Of a stretch of 64,000 nt of DNA, positions 42,879 to 52,099 are shown in pieces. The number at the start of each line of letters is the position of its first letter. Positions within the stretch are counted from its first letter, which is position 1. Source of the stretch: Mycolicibacterium senegalense (GTDB taxonomy: Bacteria > Actinomycetota > Actinomycetes > Mycobacteriales > Mycobacteriaceae). The stretch spans positions 4,216,001 through 4,280,000 of the forward strand of contig NZ_CP081000.1 in NCBI RefSeq assembly GCF_019645875.1, read 5' to 3'. Both the position numbers and the translations under genes were made by a program. Under the pieces are notes generated by a model. The model was not told where the DNA came from, ran no database searches, and saw nothing but the letters and a program-made list of their open reading frames with translations.

Positions 42879-43916
42879 TCAGGCGATCGGATACGGCCAG
42901 GGATTGAATCGGCAGGTCAGGCCGTCGGCCTTGACGGTTCCGGGGTCGAACTTCGCGGCGTCGTCGTTCGAGGTGGAGAACGTCTGCTGCATCATGATGG
43001 GCGCCAGCTTGCCGTTGGCCTCGCAGGCTTCGTGCCGCTGGTAGCCGATGGCGTGACCAACCTCATGGTTGATCAGGTACTGCCGATACGAGCCGATGTC
43101 ACCTTGGAACGGCACCGCGCCGCGCACCCAGCGGGCCTCGTTGACGAAAACTCTGGGCTGATTCCCGTCGAACGACGGGTTGTAGCACGACGACTCCAGC
43201 TCGATGTCATAGCCGCAGCCCTCGCGCACGGTCATGGGCGAGGTCAGTGACACCCGGAAGTCGGGTTCGACGCCGCTGCTCGCGTCCACCCGGGTGAACG
43301 CGAACAACCCGTTGTGGGTCCAGCTCTTCGGGTTGGCCAAGGTCGAGCTGACCATCTGGGCGAAACCTTCGTCACCGCCGAAGGAAGTGGTGTCCACCCC
43401 GTCTTCCACCTCGACGGTGTAGGTGAAGGACTTCGTGGTGCCCTCACCGATCTTGGGTGTGGTCCCCGGCACGATCCGCCACGTCCGCGCCCCGGCCTCG
43501 GTGAACTGGCCGCCCGCGGGCAGGATGCCGGTCGGCAGATTCGCGTCGAACTGGGTCAGCCCCTTGGGCGGCGCGCCGATGATCGAGGTGCTGGCCACGT
43601 CGATCGTGGGCGGTCCCTGCACCGGACCCTCGTCCTCCTCGGCGGAGTGCGGCGCGCTGGTGCCGGTGATGGTCTGGTAAATCACCACCACTGTCAGCAC
43701 GATGAGCACCGGCAGCGCATACGCGCGCCAGCCGTAGGTGGACACGAAGCGGCCGATCCATGTCTGCTTACGCCACTGCTGGTGGTCGTCCCGATTCGAT
43801 CGCGCTCGTCCTGAGTCAGCGGCGATCGGATCTCGCTGAGCGCGTAGCGGCTCCCGCCACTCGTTGCGCAGCGCCGGGACACGGCCACCCCCGCGACGTC
43901 CCGGGTCGTAGGTCAC
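42879..43916 (-). CDS. DUF3152 membrane-anchored metzincin-like protein
   Basis: The 345-residue product (Rv3207c type) has a cytosolic N-terminal part of about 55 residues, one membrane helix (RAYALPVLIVLTVVVIYQT) and an extracytoplasmic DUF3152 domain. Near residue 285 it carries HEVGHAIGYQRH, a zinc motif of HExxHxxGxxxH form, one residue longer than the metzincin spacing. It may be a cell-wall-facing protease. GTG 43916 is the supported start; the longer frame to 44186 overlaps the TetR gene's leader. It follows moeZ on the same strand. Confidence 0.85.
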   Translation of the reverse strand: MTYDPGRRGGGRVPALRNEWREPLRAQRDPIAADSGRARSNRDDHQQWRKQTWIGRFVSTYGWRAYALPVLIVLTVVVIYQTITGTSAPHSAEEDEGPVQGPPTIDVASTSIIGAPPKGLTQFDANLPTGILPAGGQFTEAGARTWRIVPGTTPKIGEGTTKSFTYTVEVEDGVDTTSFGGDEGFAQMVSSTLANPKSWTHNGLFAFTRVDASSGVEPDFRVSLTSPMTVREGCGYDIELESSCYNPSFDGNQPRVFVNEARWVRGAVPFQGDIGSYRQYLINHEVGHAIGYQRHEACEANGKLAPIMMQQTFSTSNDDAAKFDPGTVKADGLTCRFNPWPYPIA

Positions 43917-44118
43917 GGGAACCAGAATGGCACAGACTCCTGTGGATCGGTTCTCAGCGCAGCTATGCCGTGACCACGCCGGTGTCATTTCGAAACCCAC
44001 GCCGGTTTGTGCGGTGACCGCGCGACGAATTCGGCGCGCCACGGTAGTAGTGTCGGTGCGATCAGCGGCTCGGATGATCATGTCCAAGTGCGCCAGAGCA
44101 ATACAGATTGAGGACCTG

Positions 44119-44775
44119 ATGAGCGATCTCGCCAACACCGCCGAGAGGAGAGGTGACAAGCCGACGGCCGCTGGTCGACGCGGCAACCGCCTGCCTCGTG
44201 ACGAGCGGCGCGGGCAGCTGTTGGCGGCCGCCAGCGAGGTATTCGTCGAGCGTGGCTACCACGCGGCGGGTATGGACGAGATCGCCGAACGCGCAGGCGT
44301 GAGCAAGCCTGTTCTCTATCAACACTTCTCGTCGAAGCTCGAGCTGTACCTGGCGGTGCTCCAACGCCACGTCGACAACCTGGTGTCCGGCGTGCGTCAG
44401 GCGCTGCGCACCACAACCGACAACCGGCAACGGCTGCGCGCGGCCGTCGAGGCGTTCTTCGATTTCATCGAGCACGACAGCCAGGGCTACCGGCTGATCT
44501 TCGAGAACGACTACGTCAGCGAGCCGCAGGTGGCGGCGCAGGTGAAAGTGGCCACCGAGGCGTGCACCGACGCGGTGTTCGATCTGATCAGCCGCGATTC
44601 TGGACTCGAGGCACACCGCGCCAGGATGATCGCGGTCGGATTGGTGGCGATCAGCGTCGACTCGGCGCGGTACTGGCTGACCAACGACCGGCCGATCGAC
44701 CGGAATACCGCCGTGGATGGCACGGTGCAGTTCGCCTGGGGCGGACTGTCACACGTGCCACTCACCCGGTCGTAG
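44119..44775 (+). CDS. TetR family regulator (Rv3208 type)
   Basis: The 218-residue TetR protein has the helix-turn-helix ASEVFVERGYHAAGMDEIAE, then AGVSKPVLYQHFSSKLELY, at about residues 36-80, preceded by a basic N-terminal arm (GRRGNRLPRDERRGQ). TTGAGGACCTG precedes the ATG at 44119. It is divergent from the DUF3152 gene and its stop lies 3 bases from that of the convergent DUF3107 gene. Conserved in mycobacteria, but its ligand and targets are not known to me. Confidence 0.92.
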   Translation: MSDLANTAERRGDKPTAAGRRGNRLPRDERRGQLLAAASEVFVERGYHAAGMDEIAERAGVSKPVLYQHFSSKLELYLAVLQRHVDNLVSGVRQALRTTTDNRQRLRAAVEAFFDFIEHDSQGYRLIFENDYVSEPQVAAQVKVATEACTDAVFDLISRDSGLEAHRARMIAVGLVAISVDSARYWLTNDRPIDRNTAVDGTVQFAWGGLSHVPLTRS

Positions 44776-44778
44776 ATC

Positions 44779-45018
44779 TCAGGCGGTTTCGGTTCCCACG
44801 CCGAAACCGACCCGGCGCACATCGGCGGCCCCGATCTCCACATAGGCGATCCGGCTGGTCTGCACCAGGAAGCGCCGCCCCTTCTCATCAGTTAGCGCCA
44901 GCACACCCGAATCCTTGCCGAGCGCATCGGTGACCTGCTGCTCCACCTCGGTGGGCGTCTGCGCGCTGTTGAAGGTCAGCTCGCGCGGGCTGTCCGTGAC
45001 ACCGATTTTGACCTCCAC
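44779..45018 (-). CDS. DUF3107 family protein (TB9.4 type)
   Basis: The 79-residue protein corresponds to the actinobacterial DUF3107 family (Rv3208A, TB9.4): MEVKIGVTDSPRELTFNSAQ at the start, GRRFLVQTSRIAYVEIG in the middle. It is small, soluble and probably beta-rich. Function is unknown. A 230-base gap lies upstream, before the Rv3209-like gene; it holds both promoters and no other feature that I can see. Confidence 0.9.
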   Translation of the reverse strand: MEVKIGVTDSPRELTFNSAQTPTEVEQQVTDALGKDSGVLALTDEKGRRFLVQTSRIAYVEIGAADVRRVGFGVGTETA

Positions 45019-45248
45019 GCTGCACCCTTCTTTCTTTCTCGCGTCGTGTGTCGACTTCCCTGAGCAGGCTAGTGGACGGCCGGAGCCCGCCGCCGCCAGC
45101 CGGTGCCCGGGGGGCTACGCCGTGCGCGAAACGCAGATACCGAACCGAGTCCGGACCGTGACCGACACGCCTGAAGCTCAACCTCATCTGTCACTTCTGC
45201 CTCGATAGCATCAGGACCGATATTGGACGAGACGACTGGGGCAGCCGC

Positions 45249-46013
45249 ATGACCAGGCATTATTCGCCGTACGACACCACCCCGACCGAGCGCTTCGGGG
45301 ACCGCCCGTATGAGCCGAGCGGGTACTCCGGCCACACCGGTCACTACGGCTATGACACCGATGCCGAGGCGGACTACGGCTACGACGCCGACTACGACGA
45401 CGAGGTCACGTTCTACGAAGACCCCATCGACCGGCGCTGGATCTGGGTGGCCGGCGTGGCCGGCGCCATCCTGCTGATCGCGGTCATCTGCACCGTGGTG
45501 ATTCTCGGCGGCGGAGACAGCGGCTCGGTGTCGGCCACCCTCACCTCACCGTCGGCTCAGCCGACCCAGACCGCGCAGCCGACGCAGGACGCCACGTCCA
45601 AACCGGTTCCGCCACGCGCGGCACCGACCGCGCCGTTGTCACCCGAGACCGTGACCACGCTGACACCGGCACCCAGCGCCACCGCGGCACCCGCACCGGC
45701 CGCGCCACCGGAAGCCGCGCCACCGCCCGCGGCCGTCGCCACCCCGAACGCGATCACTTACCGGGTGACCGGCAACCGGCAGCTGATCGATCTGGTGACG
45801 ATCGTCTACACCGACGCGCAGGGCGCCCTGCAGACCGACATCAACGTGGCACTGCCGTGGGCCAAAACCGTGGTGCTCAACCCGGGGGTCACGCTCAAGT
45901 CCGTTACCGCGACCAGCGTCGCGGGTCAGCTCAACTGCTCGATCACCGATGCGTCGGGCAACGTGCTCATCGCCCAGTCGAACAACACGATGATCACCAC
46001 CTGCACGCAGTAG
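45249..46013 (+). CDS. Membrane protein with MmpS-like domain (Rv3209 type)
   Basis: The 254-residue protein has an acidic Tyr/Asp-rich cytosolic N-terminus with DYGYDADYDD repeats, a membrane helix near residue 70 (WIWVAGVAGAILLIAVI), a Thr/Pro/Ala-rich periplasmic linker and a C-terminal MmpS-type beta domain (ITYRVTGNRQLIDLVTIVYT). MmpS proteins assist lipid and siderophore export by MmpL pumps, but no mmpL gene is close, so its role is open. It has one helix, with the C-terminal domain outside. Confidence 0.85.
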   Translation: MTRHYSPYDTTPTERFGDRPYEPSGYSGHTGHYGYDTDAEADYGYDADYDDEVTFYEDPIDRRWIWVAGVAGAILLIAVICTVVILGGGDSGSVSATLTSPSAQPTQTAQPTQDATSKPVPPRAAPTAPLSPETVTTLTPAPSATAAPAPAAPPEAAPPPAAVATPNAITYRVTGNRQLIDLVTIVYTDAQGALQTDINVALPWAKTVVLNPGVTLKSVTATSVAGQLNCSITDASGNVLIAQSNNTMITTCTQ

Positions 46014-46051
46014 CGACCGAATCGGAAAAGTGCGGACTGGGTCTGGCGGGC

Positions 46052-46750
46052 TTACGCCAGGCCCAGTTCCTGCATTCGGGACTGGTGGGTGTTCTGCAGC
46101 CGGCCGAAGAACTCGGCCAACTGGGTCAGACCCTCGCCGCTGGACATCACGAGATCGACGAGTTCGTCATGATCGGCCAGCACGAACTGGGCTTGGGTGA
46201 CGGCCTCGCCCAGCAGTCGGCGCGCCCACAACGCCAGCCGGTGACGCTGACGGTCGCTGGCCGTCACCGCGGCCCGCACCTCGGCGACCACGAACTGTGA
46301 ATGCCCCGTTTCGGACAGCACCGCACGCACCACACCGGCCACCTCCTCGGGCAAGGCGTCGGCGATCTCGAGGTAGAAATCCGCGGCGAGCGCGTCACCG
46401 ATGTAGGTCTTGACCAACGCCTCCAGCCACGTGCTGGGGGTGGTCATCCGGTGGTAGTTCTCCAAGGCCGACGCATACTTCGTCATCGCCGAGACAACGT
46501 CAACTCCCCTGCGCTCCAAGGCATCCCGCAGCACCTCGTAATGCCCCATCTCGGCGGCGGCCATGCTCGCCATGTTGATCCGGCCCCGCAGATTCGGTGC
46601 CATGCGCGCTTCTTCGGTGAGCCGGTAGAACGCGGCGACCTCGCCGTAGGCCAGCACCGCGAACAATTCGTTGACACCGGGGTGATCCGCCGGCACACCC
46701 GAATCGACCGGTTTGGCGATCTGTTCCGCAGCAGGCTGAGGCGAATTCAT
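46052..46750 (-). CDS. Ferritin-like fold protein (Rv3210c type)
   Basis: The 232-residue all-helical protein has a ferritin-like four-helix pattern with Glu/His pairs (MASMAAAEMGHYEVLRDAL). This resembles the tRNA-hydroxylase MiaE-like group of ferritin-like proteins. The ATG at 46750 (MNSPQPAAEQ) gives the length of the M. tuberculosis homologue; the longer frame to 46795 has no ribosome binding site. A di-iron site is plausible but unproven. It converges on the MmpS-like gene and is divergent from rhlE. Confidence 0.82.
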   Translation of the reverse strand: MNSPQPAAEQIAKPVDSGVPADHPGVNELFAVLAYGEVAAFYRLTEEARMAPNLRGRINMASMAAAEMGHYEVLRDALERRGVDVVSAMTKYASALENYHRMTTPSTWLEALVKTYIGDALAADFYLEIADALPEEVAGVVRAVLSETGHSQFVVAEVRAAVTASDRQRHRLALWARRLLGEAVTQAQFVLADHDELVDLVMSSGEGLTQLAEFFGRLQNTHQSRMQELGLA

Positions 46751-46819
46751 GACGCCAACTCTAGACGCCGTCAGACGGGGTTGATCGGCTGGCAAATCGG
46801 TCCAGACACCGCGACCAGC

Positions 46820-46831
46820 TACAATGGGTTG
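46820..46831 (+). promoter_or_regulatory. -10 element upstream of rhlE
   Basis: TACAAT at 46820-46825 is a near-consensus -10. Transcription from it would start around 46832. That either gives a leader of about 215 bases before the ATG at 47047 or a leaderless message starting at the in-frame GTG at 46831. Confidence 0.55.
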
Positions 46832-47046
46832 TGGTAACGGCTTCGAGCCGACAATTCGAGCACCCGAACCGCTACCAGGAAATGTGCGTGCACGCAGTTG
46901 GCCCGCCCTTGTGGAGCTGGGCCCAACGGATCGGCAGCGTCGAGGATACGAACCTTGTCCCGGGCGAACCCGACCGTTTCACCGTCAGACTCCGTGTGCG
47001 CTGGATGCCCATGAGGTTTGACAGTGAAAGGCCACCCCTACCAACC

Positions 47047-48561
47047 ATGACGCACGTAAACAAAACCTTCGCCGAACTCGGCGTCCGCGAGGAAATCGTC
47101 CGCGCACTCAGCGAGAACGGTATTCAACACCCCTTTGCGATCCAAGAACTGACCCTGCCGCTGGCCCTGGCCGGTGACGACCTGATCGGTCAGGCCCGTA
47201 CCGGTATGGGCAAGACCTACGCCTTCGGTATCCCGCTGCTGCACCGCATCTCCAGCGACGAGACCCGCCCGCTCAACGGCACTCCCCGCGCCCTGATCGT
47301 GGTGCCTACCCGCGAGCTCTGTATTCAGGTCTACGGCGATCTCGCCGGAGCGTCCAAGTACCTGACGGTGGACGCCGACCCCGCCGCCCACCGCAAGTTC
47401 TCCGTCACCTCGATCTACGGCGGACGTCCCTACGAGCCCCAGATCGAAGCGCTGCGCAAGGGCGTCGATGTCGTCGTCGGCACCCCGGGCCGGCTGCTCG
47501 ACCTGGCCCAGCAGGGGCACCTGCAGCTGGGCGGCCTGTCCGTGCTGGTGCTCGACGAAGCCGACGAGATGCTCGACCTGGGCTTCCTGCCCGATATCGA
47601 GCGCATCCTGCGGCTGACCCCTGACGACCGGCAGTCGATGCTGTTCTCGGCCACCATGCCCGACCCGATCATCACGCTGGCCCGCACGTTCATGAACCAG
47701 CCGACCCACATCCGGGCCGAGGCCCCGCACTCGGCGGCCACCCACGACACCACCGAACAGTTCGCCTACCGGGCCCATGCCCTGGACAAGTCCGAGCTGG
47801 TCAGCCGGATCCTGCAGGCCGAGGGCCGCGGCGCCACGATGATCTTCACCCGCACCAAGCGCACCGCGCAGAAGGTGTCCGACGAACTCGCCGAGCGCGG
47901 GTTCAAGGTCGACGCGGTGCACGGCGACCTGGGCCAGGGCGCTCGAGAGAAGGCTCTCAAGTCGTTCCGCACCGGAGCGGTCGACGTGCTGGTCGCGACG
48001 GATGTCGCGGCACGCGGAATTGACATCGACGACGTCACGCACGTGATCAACTACCAGTGCCCCGAGGACGAGCAGGCCTACGTGCACCGAATCGGCCGCA
48101 CCGGCCGTGCCGGTAAGACCGGTGTCGCGATCACCCTGGTCGACTGGGACGAACTGAGCCGCTGGGAGATGATCGACAAGGCGCTCAACCTGGGTTGCCC
48201 CGAGCCCGCCGAAACCTATTCGAGCTCGCCGCACATCTATGAAGAGCTGGGGATCCCGAGCGACGCCACCGGCCGGATCGGTGAACCGCGCAAGTCCGCG
48301 GCCAAACGCAGCCCCGACGAGAAGCGCATCTCCTCGGCGGACGGTGATCGTCCGGCCAGGGCCAAGACCCGCACCCGCCGGCGTACCCGCGGCGGCCAGT
48401 CGGCCACCGGTCACCCCGAGGGCAGCACAGCGCCGGCGCAAGACAGTGCCGATGCGGCACCGGTGACCGAGTCGGAGGACACGGCGGGCGACGCGTCGAG
48501 TTCGGGTCGTCGCCGCAGGCGGCGCCGTCCGCGCAAGACCGAGACCGCCACGGCGGGCTGA
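47047..48561 (+). CDS. rhlE: DEAD-box RNA helicase RhlE
   Basis: The protein of about 504 residues has the DEAD-box motifs in order: FAELGVREEIVRAL Q-motif region, ARTGMGKT (Walker A), PTRELCIQ, DEADEMLDLG, SATMPD, and HRIGRTGRAGKTG. The C-terminal tail is basic and disordered (RRRTRGGQ, then RRRRRRPRK). It unwinds structured RNA, probably in ribosome assembly or RNA decay. Start is uncertain: ATG 47047, ATG 47011 and GTG 46831 are all in frame; 47047 is used because it begins the conserved domain. Confidence 0.93.
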   Translation: MTHVNKTFAELGVREEIVRALSENGIQHPFAIQELTLPLALAGDDLIGQARTGMGKTYAFGIPLLHRISSDETRPLNGTPRALIVVPTRELCIQVYGDLAGASKYLTVDADPAAHRKFSVTSIYGGRPYEPQIEALRKGVDVVVGTPGRLLDLAQQGHLQLGGLSVLVLDEADEMLDLGFLPDIERILRLTPDDRQSMLFSATMPDPIITLARTFMNQPTHIRAEAPHSAATHDTTEQFAYRAHALDKSELVSRILQAEGRGATMIFTRTKRTAQKVSDELAERGFKVDAVHGDLGQGAREKALKSFRTGAVDVLVATDVAARGIDIDDVTHVINYQCPEDEQAYVHRIGRTGRAGKTGVAITLVDWDELSRWEMIDKALNLGCPEPAETYSSSPHIYEELGIPSDATGRIGEPRKSAAKRSPDEKRISSADGDRPARAKTRTRRRTRGGQSATGHPEGSTAPAQDSADAAPVTESEDTAGDASSSGRRRRRRRPRKTETATAG

Positions 48562-48589
48562 CGCCGGAAGACCTGACGGCACCAAGTCC

Positions 48590-49828
48590 ATGGTCAAACC
48601 CGAACGCCGCACCCGCGGCGATATGGCGGCCGCCGCGGCAATCGTCGTGATCGTCGCGGTGGCGGCCGGCCTGATCTGGTGGACCAGCGATGCCCGGGCC
48701 ACCATGAGCAGGCCCGCCGCCGCACCGGTTCCGTATCTGACCCCGGCCCGCGAGGTGCCGACCGGTCTGCAACAGCTGTGGGCCACCGAAAGCCCCAAGA
48801 CCACCGAACCCGTGCTCGCCGGCGGGTCGGTGGTGACCGGTCATGACTCCACTGTGGAGGGACGAGACCCCGTCAGCGGCGCAGTGCTGTGGAGTTATGC
48901 CCGCGACCTCGAGCTGTGCGGCGTGACCTCGGTGTACCAGTACGCCGTCGCGGTGTATCCAGACGTTCGCGGCTGCGGGCAGGTCAGCACCGTCGACGGC
49001 AAGACCGGTAAGCGCGGGCCGGCCCGCACCGCCTACGCCGACCCCGAAGTCCGGCTGTCGACCGACGGCTCGACCGTGCTCTCGGCCGGAGACAGTCGCC
49101 TGGAGCTGTGGCGCTCGGACATGGTGCGGATGCTGTCCTACGGCGCCCTGGACGCCCGCATCAAGCCCGACGTACCGGCCTCACCGGTGTGCCGCCAGCT
49201 GTCGGCCGCGGCGAGTTCCTCTGCCGTGTCGGTGCTCGAGTCGTGTCCGAAGAGCAAGTTCATCCGGCTGACGCTGCTACGCCCGGCCGACGAAGAAGAC
49301 ACCCCCGACGTGCGCTACGTCGAACTGCAGGACATCACCGACGAGTCCGGCGCCAAAGTGGTCGCGGTGTCGGGCACCACGACCGCGGTGTATCTACCCA
49401 CCCCGCGCCCGATGGTGAACGTCATCGACGAGACCGGCAAGACCCTGGCCAGCCTGCCGCTGGCCAAACCGGCCGCGCCGCAGTCGACCACCACCCGCAC
49501 CGGAGACCTGATCAGCTGGTGGACCGGGGACTCGGTGCTGGTCTTCAGCACCACCGGCACCGCGGGCCTGCAGTACAAGTTCACCGTGACGCCCACGGCG
49601 GACGAGTCCGGACAGCATCTGCCGGTCGGCCCGGCCACGGTGATGGCCGGACACCTGCTGGTTCCGGTCAACGACGGCTACGACATCTTCGACCCGAAGA
49701 CCGGTACCGGGCAGCGCCACATCGCGCTGCCACGCGCACCCAGCGTGTCCCCGGTGGTGCCGGTGGCGGCCGGAGACACCCTCCTCGAGCAGCGTGGCAC
49801 AGAATTGGTGGCCCTCGGCGCGGCATGA
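48590..49828 (+). CDS. Membrane-anchored PQQ-like beta-propeller protein (Rv3212 type)
   Basis: The 412-residue protein has an N-terminal membrane helix (AAAAIVVIVAVAAGLIWWT) with the basic stretch KPERRTR before it, then an extracytoplasmic region of repeated beta strands resembling a PQQ-like propeller (VVTGHDSTVEGRDPVSGAVLW). It begins 28 bases after rhlE in the same direction. In M. tuberculosis Rv3212 a replication-related role has been suggested; that is not visible here. Confidence 0.82.
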   Translation: MVKPERRTRGDMAAAAAIVVIVAVAAGLIWWTSDARATMSRPAAAPVPYLTPAREVPTGLQQLWATESPKTTEPVLAGGSVVTGHDSTVEGRDPVSGAVLWSYARDLELCGVTSVYQYAVAVYPDVRGCGQVSTVDGKTGKRGPARTAYADPEVRLSTDGSTVLSAGDSRLELWRSDMVRMLSYGALDARIKPDVPASPVCRQLSAAASSSAVSVLESCPKSKFIRLTLLRPADEEDTPDVRYVELQDITDESGAKVVAVSGTTTAVYLPTPRPMVNVIDETGKTLASLPLAKPAAPQSTTTRTGDLISWWTGDSVLVFSTTGTAGLQYKFTVTPTADESGQHLPVGPATVMAGHLLVPVNDGYDIFDPKTGTGQRHIALPRAPSVSPVVPVAAGDTLLEQRGTELVALGAA

Positions 49829-49835
49829 CGCCGAC

Positions 49836-50537
49836 TCAGCCGACGTCGATCACGATCACCGTGGTGTTGTCGCTGCCGCCGGCATCGTTGGCCACGTGAA
49901 CGAGCCGCTGCGCCGCGACCTCCGGCTCGTCAGCGGTGGCGGCGACGGCGATGTCGGCTGCTTCGGCGCCGGCGAACAACCCGTCGCTGCTGATCAACAA
50001 TCGGTCACCGGGGCGGCAGTCGAGATCGAACAAATCGGGACGGATGACGAGGCCGATGCCCAACGCCCTGGTCAGCAGGTGGCGGTGCGGGTGGAAACGG
50101 GCCTCCTCCCGGCTGATCTCACCGGCGCGCACGAGTTCGCCCGAAACACTGTGATCGTCGGTGAGCTGACACATGACCCCGTCGCGAATCCTGTTCAACG
50201 GCGAATCCCCGATGTTGATGGCCATCGGGCCGCCCTGCTCGTCGCCGAACATCGCCACCACCGTCAGCGTGGCACCTGAACTCGTCCCCGACGCGCTGAC
50301 GTGCGCGAACACCTGCTCGTTAGCGCGCTGCACCGCACCGACGAGCCCATCGCGATCGGGCGCGGCGGAAAATCCGTCGGCCAGTGTCTCCACCGCGATC
50401 CGGCTGGCGTGGTCCCCCTCTGGCCCGAAACCGTCGGCCACCGCGAACAGGATGCCGTCGGCGAGCAATGAGTCCTGGTTCGTCGCACGGACCGGGCCCT
50501 GATCGGTGGCCGTCGCAGCCCTCAACACCGAAACCAT
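49836..50537 (-). CDS. PP2C-family Ser/Thr phosphatase
   Basis: The 233-residue protein has PP2C metal-site motifs in order: TNQDSLL (for the usual NEDxx), VADGFGPEGDHAS, INIGDSPLNRIRDG, and GSDNTTVIVIDV at the end. The glycine-rich GMGGHxxG loop is altered to GFGPEGDH but the metal-binding aspartates remain. It is probably a metal-dependent Ser/Thr phosphatase acting on mycobacterial kinase targets. I do not recall this gene in the M. tuberculosis region, so it may be a lineage-specific addition. It converges on the Rv3212-like gene. Confidence 0.88.
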   Translation of the reverse strand: MVSVLRAATATDQGPVRATNQDSLLADGILFAVADGFGPEGDHASRIAVETLADGFSAAPDRDGLVGAVQRANEQVFAHVSASGTSSGATLTVVAMFGDEQGGPMAINIGDSPLNRIRDGVMCQLTDDHSVSGELVRAGEISREEARFHPHRHLLTRALGIGLVIRPDLFDLDCRPGDRLLISSDGLFAGAEAADIAVAATADEPEVAAQRLVHVANDAGGSDNTTVIVIDVG

Positions 50538-50631
50538 CCGGATCGTCCTCTCGTCGCTCCGCGCCTCGGCAACCTGCTACGTCGGTCAGACACGCTCAGG
50601 CGGGCGGGCACGGACAGGATCAAGTCGCTAC

Positions 50632-51429
50632 CTACACCACCTCTGGCGTGAACGTCGGCAACTTCTTGCCGGACTTCCAGTGTTTGAGCAGCGCCTGGGC
50701 CAGCTCGCGATAGGCCAGGCCGCCCTTGCTCTTACGGCCGGCCAGCACCGACGATCCCGATGCGCTGGCCTCGGCGAACCGGACGGTGCGCGGGATCGGC
50801 GGCGCCAACACGGGCAGCTCGTACCGGTCGGCGACATCCAACAGCACGTCGCGGCTGTGGGTGGTACGCGAATCGTAGAGCGTGGGCAGCGCGCCCAGCA
50901 GCGTCAGATCGGGGTTGGTGATCTGTTGCACGTCGGAGATCGTGCGGAGGAACTGGCCCACGCCGCGGTGCGCGAGAGTCTCGCACTGCAGCGGCACGAT
51001 CACCTCGTTCGCGGCGGTCAGGCCGTTGAGTGTCAACACACCCAGCGACGGCGGACAATCGATGATCACCACATCGAAGTCGTCGGAGACCTTGGCCAGC
51101 GCCCGCTTGAGCGCGTACTCCCGCCCGGCCCGCATCAACAGCATGGCCTCGGAGCCCGCGAGGTCGATGTTGGCCGGCAGCAGCGTCATCCCCTCGGCCG
51201 TCTCCACCAGCGCCGCCCCCGGCTCGACATCGCCGAGCAACACCTCATGTACCGAGACCGGCAGCTTGTCCGGGTCATGACCCAGCGAAAACGTCAGACA
51301 ACCTTGCGGATCCAGGTCGACCAGCAGTACCCGCCGCCCCTGCTCGGACATCGCCGCACCCAGCGACGCCACCGTCGTCGTCTTGGCTACCCCACCCTTT
51401 TGATTGGCGACCGCTAATACTCGCGTCAC
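50632..51429 (-). CDS. ParA-family ATPase (Rv3213c type)
   Basis: The 265-residue protein has the deviant Walker A motif KGGVAKTT at residues 11-18, LLVDLDPQGCLT, and VVIIDCPPSLGVLTL. These place it among ParA/Soj ATPases that position cargo on the nucleoid. The start GTG at 51429 directly precedes the motif and gives the expected length; the longer frame overlaps gpm2. No parB partner is adjacent, so it is an orphan ParA. Confidence 0.92.
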   Translation of the reverse strand: MTRVLAVANQKGGVAKTTTVASLGAAMSEQGRRVLLVDLDPQGCLTFSLGHDPDKLPVSVHEVLLGDVEPGAALVETAEGMTLLPANIDLAGSEAMLLMRAGREYALKRALAKVSDDFDVVIIDCPPSLGVLTLNGLTAANEVIVPLQCETLAHRGVGQFLRTISDVQQITNPDLTLLGALPTLYDSRTTHSRDVLLDVADRYELPVLAPPIPRTVRFAEASASGSSVLAGRKSKGGLAYRELAQALLKHWKSGKKLPTFTPEVV

Positions 51430-51487
51430 ACCTTCATCCAAGCACGCTCTCGGCGGCATTGCCGGAACGTGCGGCAGAATCGCCGGT

Positions 51488-52099
51488 GTGAGCGACCGCC
51501 TGCACCGCCTGATCCTGCTCCGCCACGGCGAGACCGAGTGGTCGGCGACCGGCAGGCACACCGGCCGCACCGAACAGGACCTGACCGAGACCGGACGCGA
51601 ACAAGCCATCCTGGCCCGGCCCGCGCTCGCCGAATTGCAGTTGTCCGACCCGCTGGTGATCAGCAGTCCGCGGCGCCGCGCGCTGGACACCGCCGAATTG
51701 GCCGGCCTGGACGTGGACGAGGTCAACCCTGTGCTGTCCGAGTGGGATTACGGCGACTACGAAGGGCTGACCACCCCGCAGATCCGCCAGAGTGTGCCCG
51801 ATTGGCTGGTGTGGACGCACGGCTGTCCCGGCGGCGAGAGCGTGGCGGAGGTCAGCGCCCGGGCCGATCGGGCCGTGGCGTTGGCGCTGGAGCATGTGCC
51901 CACCCGAGATGTGGTGTTCGTCGGACACGGTCACTTTTCGCGCGCGATGTTGACCCGCTGGACGGAACTGCCGGTGTCCGAAGGCATTCGGGTATCGATG
52001 GTGCCCGCGTCCCTGGCGGTGTGCGGTTTCGAGCACGGCATCCGCCAGATCACCGCGCTCGGCCTGACCGGTCACCCCAACCCGTGCCTGTCGCTGTGA
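51488..52099 (+). CDS. gpm2: Histidine-phosphatase superfamily protein (Rv3214 type)
   Basis: The 203-residue protein has the phosphohistidine motif LLRHGETEWSATGRHTG and the second histidine in VVFVGHGHFSRAML. Despite its old name (phosphoglycerate mutase 2), the M. tuberculosis protein acts as an acid phosphatase. Its stop overlaps the entC start (GTGA), so the two are translationally coupled. It begins at GTG 51488, divergent from the parA-like gene. Confidence 0.92.
   Translation: MSDRLHRLILLRHGETEWSATGRHTGRTEQDLTETGREQAILARPALAELQLSDPLVISSPRRRALDTAELAGLDVDEVNPVLSEWDYGDYEGLTTPQIRQSVPDWLVWTHGCPGGESVAEVSARADRAVALALEHVPTRDVVFVGHGHFSRAMLTRWTELPVSEGIRVSMVPASLAVCGFEHGIRQITALGLTGHPNPCLSL

Noticed and set aside
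45019..45248. Possible small genes in the gap between DUF3107 and the MmpS-like gene
   Set aside because: No frame here has an RBS or a recognisable product; it is treated as a shared promoter region.
47038..48804. 588-codon frame opposite rhlE
   Set aside because: It is antisense to a textbook DEAD-box helicase and shows no family features.
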